NCBI GenBank assembly: GCA_035539135.1 | Contig: DATLJD010000014.1 | Coordinates: 1 to 64,000 of the forward strand | DNA length: 64,000 nt | Direction: 5' to 3' | DNA from: JABFWF01 sp035539135 | GTDB lineage: Bacteria; Pseudomonadota; Gammaproteobacteria; Xanthomonadales; Xanthomonadaceae | Shown: in pieces, positions 10,998-19,426 of the stretch | Layout: each line of letters starts with the position of its first letter | Numbering within the stretch: position 1 is the first letter of the stretch | Position numbers and translations under genes: made by a program | The notes under the pieces: model-generated | Database searches by the model: none | Told to the model about the DNA's origin: nothing | The model's input: only the letters and a program-made list of their open reading frames with translations

Positions 10998-13103
10998 TCA
11001 CCAGATCGACACGCGCTCGGCGTCAGCGCGCACCATCGCGTCCCCGGCCTTGCACTCGAAGGCGGCGGCGAAGGTCGGCAGGTTGGACGGCGCGCCGATC
11101 GCGCGGAACTCGGCCGGCGCGTGCGGGTTGGTCGCCACCAGCTCCTTCATGAAGTCCGGCGTCATCTTGTCGCGCCACACCGTGGCCCAGCTCAGGAAGA
11201 AGCGCTGGTCGCGGGTGAGGCCGTCGATCATCGGATCCGGCTGGCCGGCGGTCGCGGCCTGCAGGGCGTCGTAGGCCGTGGCCAGGCCGCCCAGGTCGGC
11301 GATGTTCTCGCCCAGGGTCAGCTTGCCGTTGACGTGCATGCCAGGCAGCGCCTCGTAGCCGTCGAACTGCCTGACCAGCTTGTCGGTGCGTGCGGCGAAG
11401 CCCTTGGCGTCCGCCTCGGTCCACCAGTTCTCGAAGTTGCCGGTCGCGCCGAAGCGGCTGCCCTGGTCGTCGTAGCCGTGGGTCATCTCGTGGCCGATGA
11501 CCGCGCCGATGCCGCCGTAGTTGAGCGCGTCGTCCGCGTTGGGATCGAAGAACGGCGGCTGCAGGATCGCCGCCGGGAACACGATCTCGTTGCGCAGCGG
11601 GTTGTAGTAGGCGTTGACCGTCTGCGGGGTCATGCCCCACTCGGTCTTGTCCACCGGCTTGCCGATCTTGGACAGCTGCCACTTGTAGTTGAACGCGTTG
11701 GCGGCCTCGACGTTGCCGAGGTAGCTGTCGCGCGAGGTGGACAGGCCGCTCCAGTCGCGCCACTTGTCCGGGTAGCCGATCTTCGGGGTGAAGCTCGCCC
11801 ACTTCTCCAGCGCCTTCTTCTTGGTGTCGGCGCTCATCCAGTCGAGCTTCTCGATGCGGGCCTTGAGCGCGGTGCGCAGGTTGTCGACCAGCTTCTCCAT
11901 GCGCGCCTTGGACTCGGCCGGGAACGCCGCGTCCACGTACAGCTGGCCGAAGGCCTCGCCGGCGCCGTCCTCGACGGTGCCGAGCACGCGCTTCCAGCGC
12001 GCCTTCTGTTCCTTCTGGCCGCGCATGACCTTGCCGTAGAACGCGTAGTTCTCGTCGGCGAAGGCGTCGCTGAGGTAGGGCGAGGCCTGGTCCACGGTGT
12101 GGAAGCGCAGGTACGCCTTCCACTGCGCCGCCGGCACGTCGGCCAGCATGCGGCTGACCTCGGCGTGGAAGTCCGGCATCGCCAGCGAGAAGGTCTCCTG
12201 CGGCGCCAGCCCCTGCGACTGGAAGAAGGTGGTCCACGGGAAGTTCGGCGAGACCTTGTCGGCCTCGGCCATGGTCACCGGGTGGTAGTACAGCGACACG
12301 TCGCGCGAGAGCTCCTCGCTGGACCTGGAGGCCTTGGCCAGGCGGGTCTCGAACGCGATCACGTCCTTCGCCTGCTTCGCTGCGTCCGCGGCCGGCACGC
12401 CGGACAGTTCCAGCACCCTGGCGACGTGTTGCTCGTAGGCGGCCAGCTTGTCCTGCTTGTCCTTGTCGAAGTAGTAGTTCCTGTCCGGCAGCCCGAGCCC
12501 GCCCTGGGTGGCGTAGGCGATGTTCATGTCGGAGTTCTTGAAGTCGGCCTCCGGGCCGAAGCCGAACAGGAAGCCCTCGCCGCGCGCGTAGGAATCGCGC
12601 AGCCAGTCGGCGATGGAAGCCTGGTCGGTCAGCGCGTCGATCGAGGCGAGGCGGTCCTTCAGCGGCGCGATGCCCTGCGCGTTGATCTTCGCCTCGTCCA
12701 TGCCGGTGGCGTAGAGGTCGCCGACGATCTTCTCGATGCCGGTGGCGTCCGCGTGGGCGGCGGCCTGCTCGGCGAGCTGGTGGCGCACCGCCAGCGAGCG
12801 CTCGGCCAGCATGTCGAACGCGCCCCACGAGGAGCGGTCGCCGGGGATGTCGTTGGCCGCCAGCCACTTGCCGTTGACGTAGCCGCCGAAGTCGGCGCAG
12901 GCGTCCTTCGCCTGGTCGAGGTCGGACAGCTGGAAGCGGTTGACCGGCGGCAGCTTCGCCTCGTCGAGGACGAAGCGCGGCGCGCCGGCGGTGTCCGCCG
13001 CCTGCGCCTCGCCGGCGCCCTGCTTGCTGCAGGCGCCGAGCGCGAGGGTGGAGAGGAGGGCGACGGCGAGGACCGTCGGCCGCAGCGTGGAGCGATGGTT
13101 CAT
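10998..13103 (-). CDS. M13 family zinc metallopeptidase lipoprotein, paralog 2
   Basis: Zinc endopeptidase of 701 aa, predicted to be anchored in the envelope. The signal ends in the lipobox LGAC-SKQG (Cys about residue 25), followed by a short linker. Catalytic motif HEMTH (His538) in IGHEMTHGYDDQG and third ligand in GENIADLGG; NAYYNP and the C-terminal ending SIW are typical of M13. It is closest to paralog 3 (shared GYDDQGS and CKAGDAMVR), implying a recent tandem duplication, while paralog 1 is more divergent. Substrates are probably extracellular or periplasmic peptides. Confidence 0.94.
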   Translation of the reverse strand: MNHRSTLRPTVLAVALLSTLALGACSKQGAGEAQAADTAGAPRFVLDEAKLPPVNRFQLSDLDQAKDACADFGGYVNGKWLAANDIPGDRSSWGAFDMLAERSLAVRHQLAEQAAAHADATGIEKIVGDLYATGMDEAKINAQGIAPLKDRLASIDALTDQASIADWLRDSYARGEGFLFGFGPEADFKNSDMNIAYATQGGLGLPDRNYYFDKDKQDKLAAYEQHVARVLELSGVPAADAAKQAKDVIAFETRLAKASRSSEELSRDVSLYYHPVTMAEADKVSPNFPWTTFFQSQGLAPQETFSLAMPDFHAEVSRMLADVPAAQWKAYLRFHTVDQASPYLSDAFADENYAFYGKVMRGQKEQKARWKRVLGTVEDGAGEAFGQLYVDAAFPAESKARMEKLVDNLRTALKARIEKLDWMSADTKKKALEKWASFTPKIGYPDKWRDWSGLSTSRDSYLGNVEAANAFNYKWQLSKIGKPVDKTEWGMTPQTVNAYYNPLRNEIVFPAAILQPPFFDPNADDALNYGGIGAVIGHEMTHGYDDQGSRFGATGNFENWWTEADAKGFAARTDKLVRQFDGYEALPGMHVNGKLTLGENIADLGGLATAYDALQAATAGQPDPMIDGLTRDQRFFLSWATVWRDKMTPDFMKELVATNPHAPAEFRAIGAPSNLPTFAAAFECKAGDAMVRADAERVSIW

Positions 13104-13159
13104 TGGGTTCCCCGTTGGCCGCGATGCGGCGCGTTGATGTTTGCGGTTTCCCGCGGTGA

Positions 13160-13186
13160 CGCCACGCGCCGTCGTGGCGCGTGGCG
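13160..13186 (-). terminator. Strong hairpin between M13 paralogs 3 and 2
   Basis: Perfect 11-bp stem CGCCACGCGCC / GGCGCGTGGCG with a 5-nt loop, about 10 nt after the paralog 3 stop codon. It lacks a T-run, so it may attenuate or stabilise the 3' end rather than terminate fully. Confidence 0.45.
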
Positions 13187-13195
13187 CCTGGCGCG

Positions 13196-15313
13196 TCACC
13201 AGATGACGACGCGCTTGTCCTCCGGCCGCACCATCGCGTCGCCGGCCTTGCACGAGAAGGCCTGGGCGAAGGCCGGCATGTTCGACGGCGCGCCGATCGC
13301 GCGGAAGTTCGCCGGCGCGTGCGGGTCGGTGTTCAGGCGCACCTTCAGCTCGTCCGGCGTGTAGTTGCGGCGCCACACCGTGGCCCAGTTCATGAAGAAA
13401 CGCTGGTCTTGGGTGTAGCCGTCGACCTTGTCCTGCGCCGACTTGCCGGCGTCCGCCAGCGCCTTCTGCAGGGCGTCGTAGGCGACGGTCAGGCCGCCGA
13501 GGTCGGCGATGTTCTCGCCCAGGGTCAGCTGGCCCTTGACGTGCAGGCCGTCGATCGAGACGTAGTCGTCGAACTGCTGGACCAGCTTCGCGGTGCGCGC
13601 CTCGAAGCCCTTGCGGTCCGCCTCCTGCCACCAGTTGGCGAAGTTGCCCTTGGCGTCGAACTGGCTGCCCTGGTCGTCGTAGCCGTGCAGCATCTCGTGG
13701 CCGATCACCGCGCCGATGCCGCCGTAGTTGAGCGCCGGGTCCGCCTTCGGGTCGAAGAACGGCGGCTGCAGGATCGCGGCCGGGAACACGATCTCGTTCT
13801 GCTGCGGGTTGTAGTAGGCGTTGACCGTCTGCGGGCTCATGCCCCATTCGGTGCGGTCGACCGGCTTGCCGACCTTGCCCATCAGCCAGTCGTGGTTGAA
13901 CTTGGTCGCGGCCAGCACGTTCTGCAGGTAGCCCTCGCGCGAGGTGGCGAGGCCGTCCCAGCTGCGCCACTTGTCGGGGTAGCCGACCTTGGGCATGAAG
14001 CTGTCCCACTTCTCGATCGCCTTGGCGCGGGTCTCGGCGCCCATCCAGTCGAGCTTCTCCAGGCGCGCCTTGAGGGCCACGCGCAGGTTGCCGACCAGTT
14101 TCTCCATCTCCTGCTTGGACTCGGCGGGGAAGTACTGCTTGACGTAGAGCTGGCCGAGCGCCTCGCCGACCGCGTCCTCGGTCGCGCCGAGCACGCGCTT
14201 CCAGCGCGGCTTCATCTCCTGCTGGCCGCGCAGGGTCTTGCCGTAGAAGGCGAACTGCTCGTCGGCGAAGGCGTCGGACAGGAAAGGCGACAGCCCGTCG
14301 ATCAGGTGCGCGCGCAGGTAGGCCTGCCACTGCGCGACCGGCGCGTCGGCGACCATCTTGTCGAGCTCTGCGAAGAACTTCGGCTGCGACAGCGAGAAGC
14401 CGTCCACGCTCACGCCCTGCGCCTCCAGGAACTCGCTCCAGCGGAAGTGCGGCGACAGCTTGTCGGCCTCGGCCACGCTCACCCAGTGGTACTGCGCCTT
14501 CGGGTCGCGCAGCTCGATCGGCGACAGCGATGCCTTGGCCAGGCGGGTCTCGAAGGCGAGCACGTCCCGCGCCTGCTTGTCGGCGTCGGCCTGGGCCACG
14601 CCGGCGTTCTGCAGCTGCTTGCTGACGTGGGCGACGTAGGCCTCGCGGAGCTTCTTCCAGCTGTCGTCGCCCGGCTTCGGGCCGTCCTGCAGGTAGTAGG
14701 CCTTTTCCGGCAGGGCGAGGCCGCCCTGGTCGGCGTAGGCGATGACCTTCTGCGAATCCTTGAAGTCGGCGTTGGAATAGAACGCGAACACGTCGCCCAG
14801 GCCCTGCGCGAACTGCTCGCGCAGGTAGCCGGCGATGTCCTCGGGCGACTTCAGCGCGTCGATCTTGGCCAGCATCGGCTGGATCGGCTGCGCGCCGGCG
14901 GCGTTGACCGCCGACTCGTCCATGCCGGTCGCGTACAGGTCGCCGACCAGCTTCTCGACGCCGGTCGCCTCGCCGTTGCCGGCGGCTGCCTCGGCGATCT
15001 GCCTGCTGGCCGCGAGCGAACGCTCGGTCAGCATCTCGAAGCTGCCCCAGGTGGTGCGGTCCGCCGGGATCGGATGCGCTGCCAGCCACTTGCTGTTGAC
15101 GAAGTCGGCGAGGTTGTCGCAGACGTTCTTGCTGGTGTCGAGGTCGGCGACCGCGAACTGCGCGGTCGGCGGCAGCTCGGCGGCGGGCGCGGGGGTGTTG
15201 GTGGTCGCGGTGGCGTCGGCGGGCGCCGCAGGCGCGGCCTGCTCCTGCTTCTGGCAGCCGGCGATGGCGAGGGAGACGGCGAAGGACAGCAACAGCATCT
15301 GGGGCTTGCGCAT
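13196..15313 (-). CDS. M13 family zinc metallopeptidase lipoprotein, paralog 3
   Basis: Zinc endopeptidase of 705 aa. The start MRKPQM is chosen because it directly precedes a hydrophobic core and the lipobox IAGC-QKQE; a longer reading frame upstream lacks that logic. An Ala/Pro/Thr-rich linker follows. The catalytic site is HEMLH (His539) in IGHEMLHGYDDQG, with GENIADLGG as third-ligand motif. It lies first on the transcript, 92 nt before paralog 2, so the two lipoprotein paralogs may share a promoter upstream of 15313. TACAGT at 15406-15401 on the minus strand is a weak -10 candidate. Confidence 0.94.
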   Translation of the reverse strand: MRKPQMLLLSFAVSLAIAGCQKQEQAAPAAPADATATTNTPAPAAELPPTAQFAVADLDTSKNVCDNLADFVNSKWLAAHPIPADRTTWGSFEMLTERSLAASRQIAEAAAGNGEATGVEKLVGDLYATGMDESAVNAAGAQPIQPMLAKIDALKSPEDIAGYLREQFAQGLGDVFAFYSNADFKDSQKVIAYADQGGLALPEKAYYLQDGPKPGDDSWKKLREAYVAHVSKQLQNAGVAQADADKQARDVLAFETRLAKASLSPIELRDPKAQYHWVSVAEADKLSPHFRWSEFLEAQGVSVDGFSLSQPKFFAELDKMVADAPVAQWQAYLRAHLIDGLSPFLSDAFADEQFAFYGKTLRGQQEMKPRWKRVLGATEDAVGEALGQLYVKQYFPAESKQEMEKLVGNLRVALKARLEKLDWMGAETRAKAIEKWDSFMPKVGYPDKWRSWDGLATSREGYLQNVLAATKFNHDWLMGKVGKPVDRTEWGMSPQTVNAYYNPQQNEIVFPAAILQPPFFDPKADPALNYGGIGAVIGHEMLHGYDDQGSQFDAKGNFANWWQEADRKGFEARTAKLVQQFDDYVSIDGLHVKGQLTLGENIADLGGLTVAYDALQKALADAGKSAQDKVDGYTQDQRFFMNWATVWRRNYTPDELKVRLNTDPHAPANFRAIGAPSNMPAFAQAFSCKAGDAMVRPEDKRVVIW

Positions 15314-15770
15314 CGAGGACTCCGGCCCGGGACGGGCGGCAGGTGGGCGTCCGGCCAGCGGCCGGGCAGGACGGGTCAGCTTGCCCGAAGGCACCGCCGG
15401 ACTGTAGCGGCGGCCCGGCGGGCCAGCGGGTGTCGAAGGTCATAGGCCGGCGCTAACGCTTTCTTACGGCGGCGGACCGGTCTGGCGCCGTTGCGGCCGG
15501 CGCCTGGCGCGGGCCGGCTGAACACCCGCAGGTGCGCCGCTGGCGCCGCGGCGCCCGTTCCCGTAAAGTGCGCCGGTTCGCGCACGGCTGATCCGTTTTC
15601 CAGCCAAGCCGCATCGCAGGCCATCGGCCTGCCGCAGCTTCCGCACGCCTTTCGTCGCGCCGACACGGTCCCGGTTTCCCGGCGCCGTCAAAACCCACTC
15701 GCAGCGCGGTTTCCCAGGAAAGCTTCGAGTCCGCGTCCGGCCCCGCCGCGACGCTCCATCGGAGTTTCCA
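15314..15770. other. Divergent intergenic region, M13 paralog 3 / RNA helicase
   Basis: 457 bp with no supportable gene. Candidate -10 hexamers are TACAGT on the minus strand (15406-15401) and TAAAGT on the plus strand (15564-15569); neither has a good -35. Short reading frames here are Arg/Ala-rich and unconvincing. A long leader for the helicase mRNA is possible. Confidence 0.4.
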
Positions 15771-17108
15771 ATGACGTTCGAATCCCTCGGGCTCGCGCCC
15801 GCGCTGCTGCGTGCGCTCGCCGACCACGGCTACGCCACGCCTACCCCGATCCAGGCCGAAGCGATCCCGCTGGTGCTGGCCGGCCACGACGTGCTCGGCG
15901 GCGCCCAGACCGGCACCGGCAAGACCGCCGCGTTCGGCCTGCCGCTGCTGCAGCAACTCGCCGCGTCCGGCAAGCCGGCGGCCGGCCCGCGCAAGCCGCG
16001 CGCGCTGGTGCTGGTGCCGACCCGCGAGCTGGCGGTGCAGGTCAGCGACAGCCTCAAGGCCTACGGCCGCCACCTGCGCCTCAACGTGACCACGATCTTC
16101 GGCGGCGCCGGCATGCAGCCGCAGGTGGACAACCTGCGCCGCGGCGTGGACATCCTGGTCGCCTGCCCGGGCCGCCTGATCGACCACCTGCAGCAGGGCA
16201 CCGCCAAGCTCGACGGCGTCGAGCTGCTGGTGCTGGACGAAGCCGACCGGATGCTCGACATGGGCTTCCTGCCGGCGATCAAGCGCATCCTCGCGCGGTT
16301 GCCGCAGCAGCGGCAGACGCTGCTGTTCTCGGCGACCTTCGAGGCGCAGATCAAGCAGCTGGCGCTGGAATTCATGCGCGAGCCGCGCCAGGTTCAGGTG
16401 GCCGCGCAGAACACCATCGCCGACACCATCGTGCACCGCGCGCACCCGGTGGACGGTGCGAAGAAGCGCGACCTGCTGATCGACATCCTCGCCGCGCGCC
16501 ACACCGAGCAGGTGCTGGTGTTCGGCAAGACCAAGCACGGCTGCAACCGCCTCGCCGAACAGCTGGAGAAGGCCGGCCTGCAGGCGGTCGCGATCCATGG
16601 CAACAAGAGCCAGGCGGCGCGGCAGAAGGCGCTCAACGCGTTCAAGGCCGGCAAGGCGCGGGTGCTGGTGGCGACCGACGTCGCCGCGCGCGGGCTGGAC
16701 ATCCCCGACCTGCCGCTGGTGATCAACCACGACCTGCCGATGGTCGCCGAGGACTACGTGCACCGGATCGGCCGCACCGGCCGCAACGGCGCGCGCGGCG
16801 AGGCGCTGTCGCTGGTGTCGCCGGACGAAGCGCAGCTGCTGCGCCAGATCCAGCGCATGCTCAAGGCCGAGATCGCGATGGAGCCGGTCGCCGGCTACGA
16901 GCCGAGCCGGCCGATCCGGACCGACGCGGCGCCGTTCAACGCGAACAAGGCGCCGCGTGGCGGCCGCCCCTCGCGCGGCAACCGCCCGCACGGCAAGCCC
17001 GAGCAGCGCGGCGCGCACGCCGGGCCGAAGCAGCATCGCGGCACCCCGCAGCAGCGTCGCGAAGGGCAGGGCGGCCGCCCGGCCGGCCGGCGCGACACGC
17101 GGGCCTGA
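15771..17108 (+). CDS. DEAD-box ATP-dependent RNA helicase (RhlE-like)
   Basis: Predicted RNA helicase of 445 aa. All core motifs are present: Q motif (PTPIQAEAIP), motif I AQTGTGKT, Ia PTREL, II DEAD, III SAT, and motifs IV-VI ending in HRIGRTGR. The C-terminal tail (about 380-445) is basic and rich in Gly, Arg, Pro and Gln, as in RhlE proteins, and probably contacts RNA. Likely roles are ribosome assembly or RNA turnover. The assignment to RhlE rather than DbpA or SrmB rests on the PTPIQAEAIP form and the basic tail. Confidence 0.93.
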   Translation: MTFESLGLAPALLRALADHGYATPTPIQAEAIPLVLAGHDVLGGAQTGTGKTAAFGLPLLQQLAASGKPAAGPRKPRALVLVPTRELAVQVSDSLKAYGRHLRLNVTTIFGGAGMQPQVDNLRRGVDILVACPGRLIDHLQQGTAKLDGVELLVLDEADRMLDMGFLPAIKRILARLPQQRQTLLFSATFEAQIKQLALEFMREPRQVQVAAQNTIADTIVHRAHPVDGAKKRDLLIDILAARHTEQVLVFGKTKHGCNRLAEQLEKAGLQAVAIHGNKSQAARQKALNAFKAGKARVLVATDVAARGLDIPDLPLVINHDLPMVAEDYVHRIGRTGRNGARGEALSLVSPDEAQLLRQIQRMLKAEIAMEPVAGYEPSRPIRTDAAPFNANKAPRGGRPSRGNRPHGKPEQRGAHAGPKQHRGTPQQRREGQGGRPAGRRDTRA

Positions 17109-17241
17109 GGCACGAAGCCCGCGGCAATCCGGGACCGGTCCCCTTGGGCGACAACAGTCGGCGGTGCATGGCGCACGCCGGCTTCTTTGCTTCCGCGGTG
17201 CTTGATGGGCTGGAAAAAGCGTGGGCTTCGGACGGGCGCAA

Positions 17242-17342
17242 CGCCTTGGGTGGGGAGTGCTCCGCCCTCCTGACGACCTCCTGTCTTTAAGTCGGGTCGC
17301 AGGCCATCCATGGCCTGCTCTCCGCACCCCCCACCCAAGGCG
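17242..17342. repeat. 101-bp inverted repeat with CCATCCATGG inner hairpin
   Basis: Arms 17242-17260 and 17324-17342 match at 18 of 19 positions (start CGCCTTGGGTGGGG). Between them, 17302-17315 forms a hairpin around CCATCCATGG (17304-17313). The design matches the dispersed long hairpin family although the arm sequence differs, so I treat it as a second subfamily. Confidence 0.7.
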
Positions 17343-17451
17343 CCACGCTCGGGCGCTGGTGGGTTCGTAGCTTCGGGCGTCTCTGGAAGCGGCTGCGACG
17401 TGTCCGGCTGCAACGAGTTGGGTTCTAAGGCCAGATCGCGAAATAGGTGGG

Positions 17452-17560
17452 GCGCGTCGGGTGGGAGAGGTGGGCAGGACCGTATGCGCCATGGATGGCG
17501 CATCCGAGCCTCCATGGATGGATTCACGGCGTGTCCTGACCGCCTCTCCCGCCCGGCGCG
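17452..17560 (+). repeat. Dispersed long hairpin repeat, copy 2
   Basis: Arms GCGCGTCGGG... / ...CCCGGCGCG close over two inner hairpins, one around CCATGGATGG at 17489-17498 and one at 17512-17521. Same orientation as copies 1, 3 and 4. Relative to copy 1 the arm shows the pair of variants GGTGGGCAGG / CCTGACCGCC. Confidence 0.85.
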
Positions 17561-17766
17561 CTCGCGCATCTGCTGTTTGAGCAGCGTCCTGGGCCCGCGC
17601 CCGGGAGGGCGGGGGTATTGCTTTTCCCCTTAGCAGGACATCCTGTCCTGATGCGGGGCGCGCGCCGTCCATGGCGCGCTGACGCAACACCCCCGCCCTC
17701 CCGGTCGCTCGGACAGGTCCTGGCGACTTGCTTGCTACGCGCTACGCGACCGCGAGAGCGGTGGGG

Positions 17767-17875
17767 GCGCGTCGGGTGGGAGAGGTGGGCAGGACCGTAT
17801 GCGCCATGGATGGCGCATCCGAGCCTCCATGGATGGGTTCACGGCGTGTCCTGACCGCCTCTCCCGCCCGGCGCG
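17767..17875 (+). repeat. Dispersed long hairpin repeat, copy 3
   Basis: Nearly identical to copy 2, 315 bp upstream. Inner hairpins sit at 17804-17813 and 17827-17836. It ends about 95 bp before the M28 start. A shorter module with the GCGCGC...CCATGG hairpin lies just before it (17650-17714). Confidence 0.85.
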
Positions 17876-17970
17876 CTGCTCCGGTACGCGCTGGGTCTCC
17901 TTCGGCCCCGGCTCGCATCACGCGCAGGACGTGTTCTATCGTGGCCGCCTTCCCGCTGCCGGAGACGTCC

Positions 17971-19380
17971 ATGCGTGGCTCGATCCTGACCTTCGCCATC
18001 GCGCTGGCGGTCGCGTCCGCCCCGGCGTTCGCCGCGGCGCCCGCGGCCGAAGCGCAGACCGCCGACGCCCGCCTGCAGGCGATCGGCAGCGCGCCGTCCG
18101 CCGCGCGCATCGAGGCCGACGTTCGCACCCTGGCTGGCTTCGGCACCCGCCACACGCTGTCGGACTGGAACTCGGACACCCGCGGCATCGGCGCGGCGAC
18201 CCGCTGGCTCAAGGCGCAGTTCGAGACGATCTCGCGCGACTGCGGTGGCTGCCTGGAAGTCATCGAAGTGGCGGACACCGTGTCGGGCGAGCGCATCCCC
18301 ACCCCCACCCGCGTCGTCGACGTGATCGCGATCCAGCGCGGCAGCGCCGATCCCGACCGGGTGGTGATGATGAGCGGCGACATCGACTCGCGCGTCAGCG
18401 ACGTGATGGACGCGACGTCCGATTCGCCCGGCGCCAACGACAACGCCTCCGGCCTCGCCGGCACCCTGGAAGCCGCGCGCGTGCTGTCGAAGTACCGCTT
18501 CCCCGCGACGATCGTGTACGCTGGGCTGTCCGGCGAGGAGCAGGGCCTGTACGGCGGCAAGATCCTCGTGGCGTACGCGAAGGCGCACGGCTGGCGGATC
18601 GAGGCCGAGCTCAACAACGACATGATCGGCAACAGTTCCGGACTCAACGGCGTGGTGGACAACACCACCGCCCGTGTCTTCTCGGAGGGCACGCGGGTGG
18701 TCGAGACCGCGGAAGAAGCACGCCAGCGCCGCTTCAGCGGCGGCGAGGTGGATTCGGCGTCGCGCAACGTCGCGCGCTATATCGACCGCATGGCCGATTA
18801 CGTCCCAAACCTCGACGTGATGATGGTCTACCGGCTCGACCGCTTCGGCCGCGGCGGACACCACCGGCCGTTCAACGAGGCCGGCTATCCCGGCGTGCGG
18901 GTGATGGAGACCAACGAGAACTACACCCGCCAGCACCAGGACCTGCGGGTGGAGGACGGTATTCACTACGGCGACGTGGTGGAGGGCGTGGACTTCGCCT
19001 ATGCGGCCAAGCTCACCGCGCTCAACGCGGTCAGCCTCGCCGGCATGGCGTGGGCGCCGCCGCCGCCGGCCGGGGTGACGATCGAAGGCGCGGTCACCGC
19101 CGACACCACCCTCAAGTGGCAGCGCCCACCCGCGGCGCAGGCACCGAACCTCGCCGGCTACCGCATCTACTGGCGGCTGACCGACGAACCGCAATGGACC
19201 CGCAGCGTGTACGTCGGCGACGTCGACGCGCACACCCTGAAGAACGTCGTGATCGACAACTACTTCTTCGGCGTCGCCGCGGTGGCGAAGGACGGCAGCG
19301 AGAGCCCGGTGGTGTTCCCGGGCGCGGCCGGCAGCTTCGGCGGCTATGCCGCCGTGGCCACCGGCGAGGCCAAGCACTAG
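17971..19380 (+). CDS. Secreted M28 family metallopeptidase with C-terminal beta domain
   Basis: Predicted exported aminopeptidase-type zinc enzyme of 469 aa. The signal peptide (MRGS, Ala/Val-rich core) is cleaved near AFAAAPA. Recognisable M28 positions are Asp157 in GANDNASG, Glu189/Glu190 in GEEQG, Asp217 in NNDMIG and His297/298 in HHRPF. The position normally occupied by the first His ligand reads GDIDS (Asp137). Residues about 365-465 form a fibronectin-III-like segment (LKWQRPP, GYRIYWR). The start at 17971 is preceded by GGAGAC; the longer frame upstream runs through a repeat. It converges with the efflux operon. Confidence 0.88.
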   Translation: MRGSILTFAIALAVASAPAFAAAPAAEAQTADARLQAIGSAPSAARIEADVRTLAGFGTRHTLSDWNSDTRGIGAATRWLKAQFETISRDCGGCLEVIEVADTVSGERIPTPTRVVDVIAIQRGSADPDRVVMMSGDIDSRVSDVMDATSDSPGANDNASGLAGTLEAARVLSKYRFPATIVYAGLSGEEQGLYGGKILVAYAKAHGWRIEAELNNDMIGNSSGLNGVVDNTTARVFSEGTRVVETAEEARQRRFSGGEVDSASRNVARYIDRMADYVPNLDVMMVYRLDRFGRGGHHRPFNEAGYPGVRVMETNENYTRQHQDLRVEDGIHYGDVVEGVDFAYAAKLTALNAVSLAGMAWAPPPPAGVTIEGAVTADTTLKWQRPPAAQAPNLAGYRIYWRLTDEPQWTRSVYVGDVDAHTLKNVVIDNYFFGVAAVAKDGSESPVVFPGAAGSFGGYAAVATGEAKH

Positions 19381-19426
19381 CGACGGACTGCCGTTCCCGC
19401 GACGGCGAACGGCCGCACGCCGCACG

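Larger units (their letters stand above)
17109..17970. other. 862-bp gap filled with palindromic repeats
   Basis: No gene is supported here. From left to right it holds a 101-bp inverted repeat (17242-17342), a long hairpin repeat (17452-17560), two shorter modules (about 17582-17634 and 17650-17714) also seen near the window ends, and a second long hairpin copy (17767-17875). The final ~95 bp contain the M28 ribosome-binding site (GGAGAC) and presumably its promoter. Confidence 0.75.

Noticed and set aside
15376..15666. 96-residue minus-strand ORF upstream of M13 paralog 3
   Set aside because: Arg/Ala-rich with no motif, no ribosome-binding site, and it overlaps the expected promoter region.
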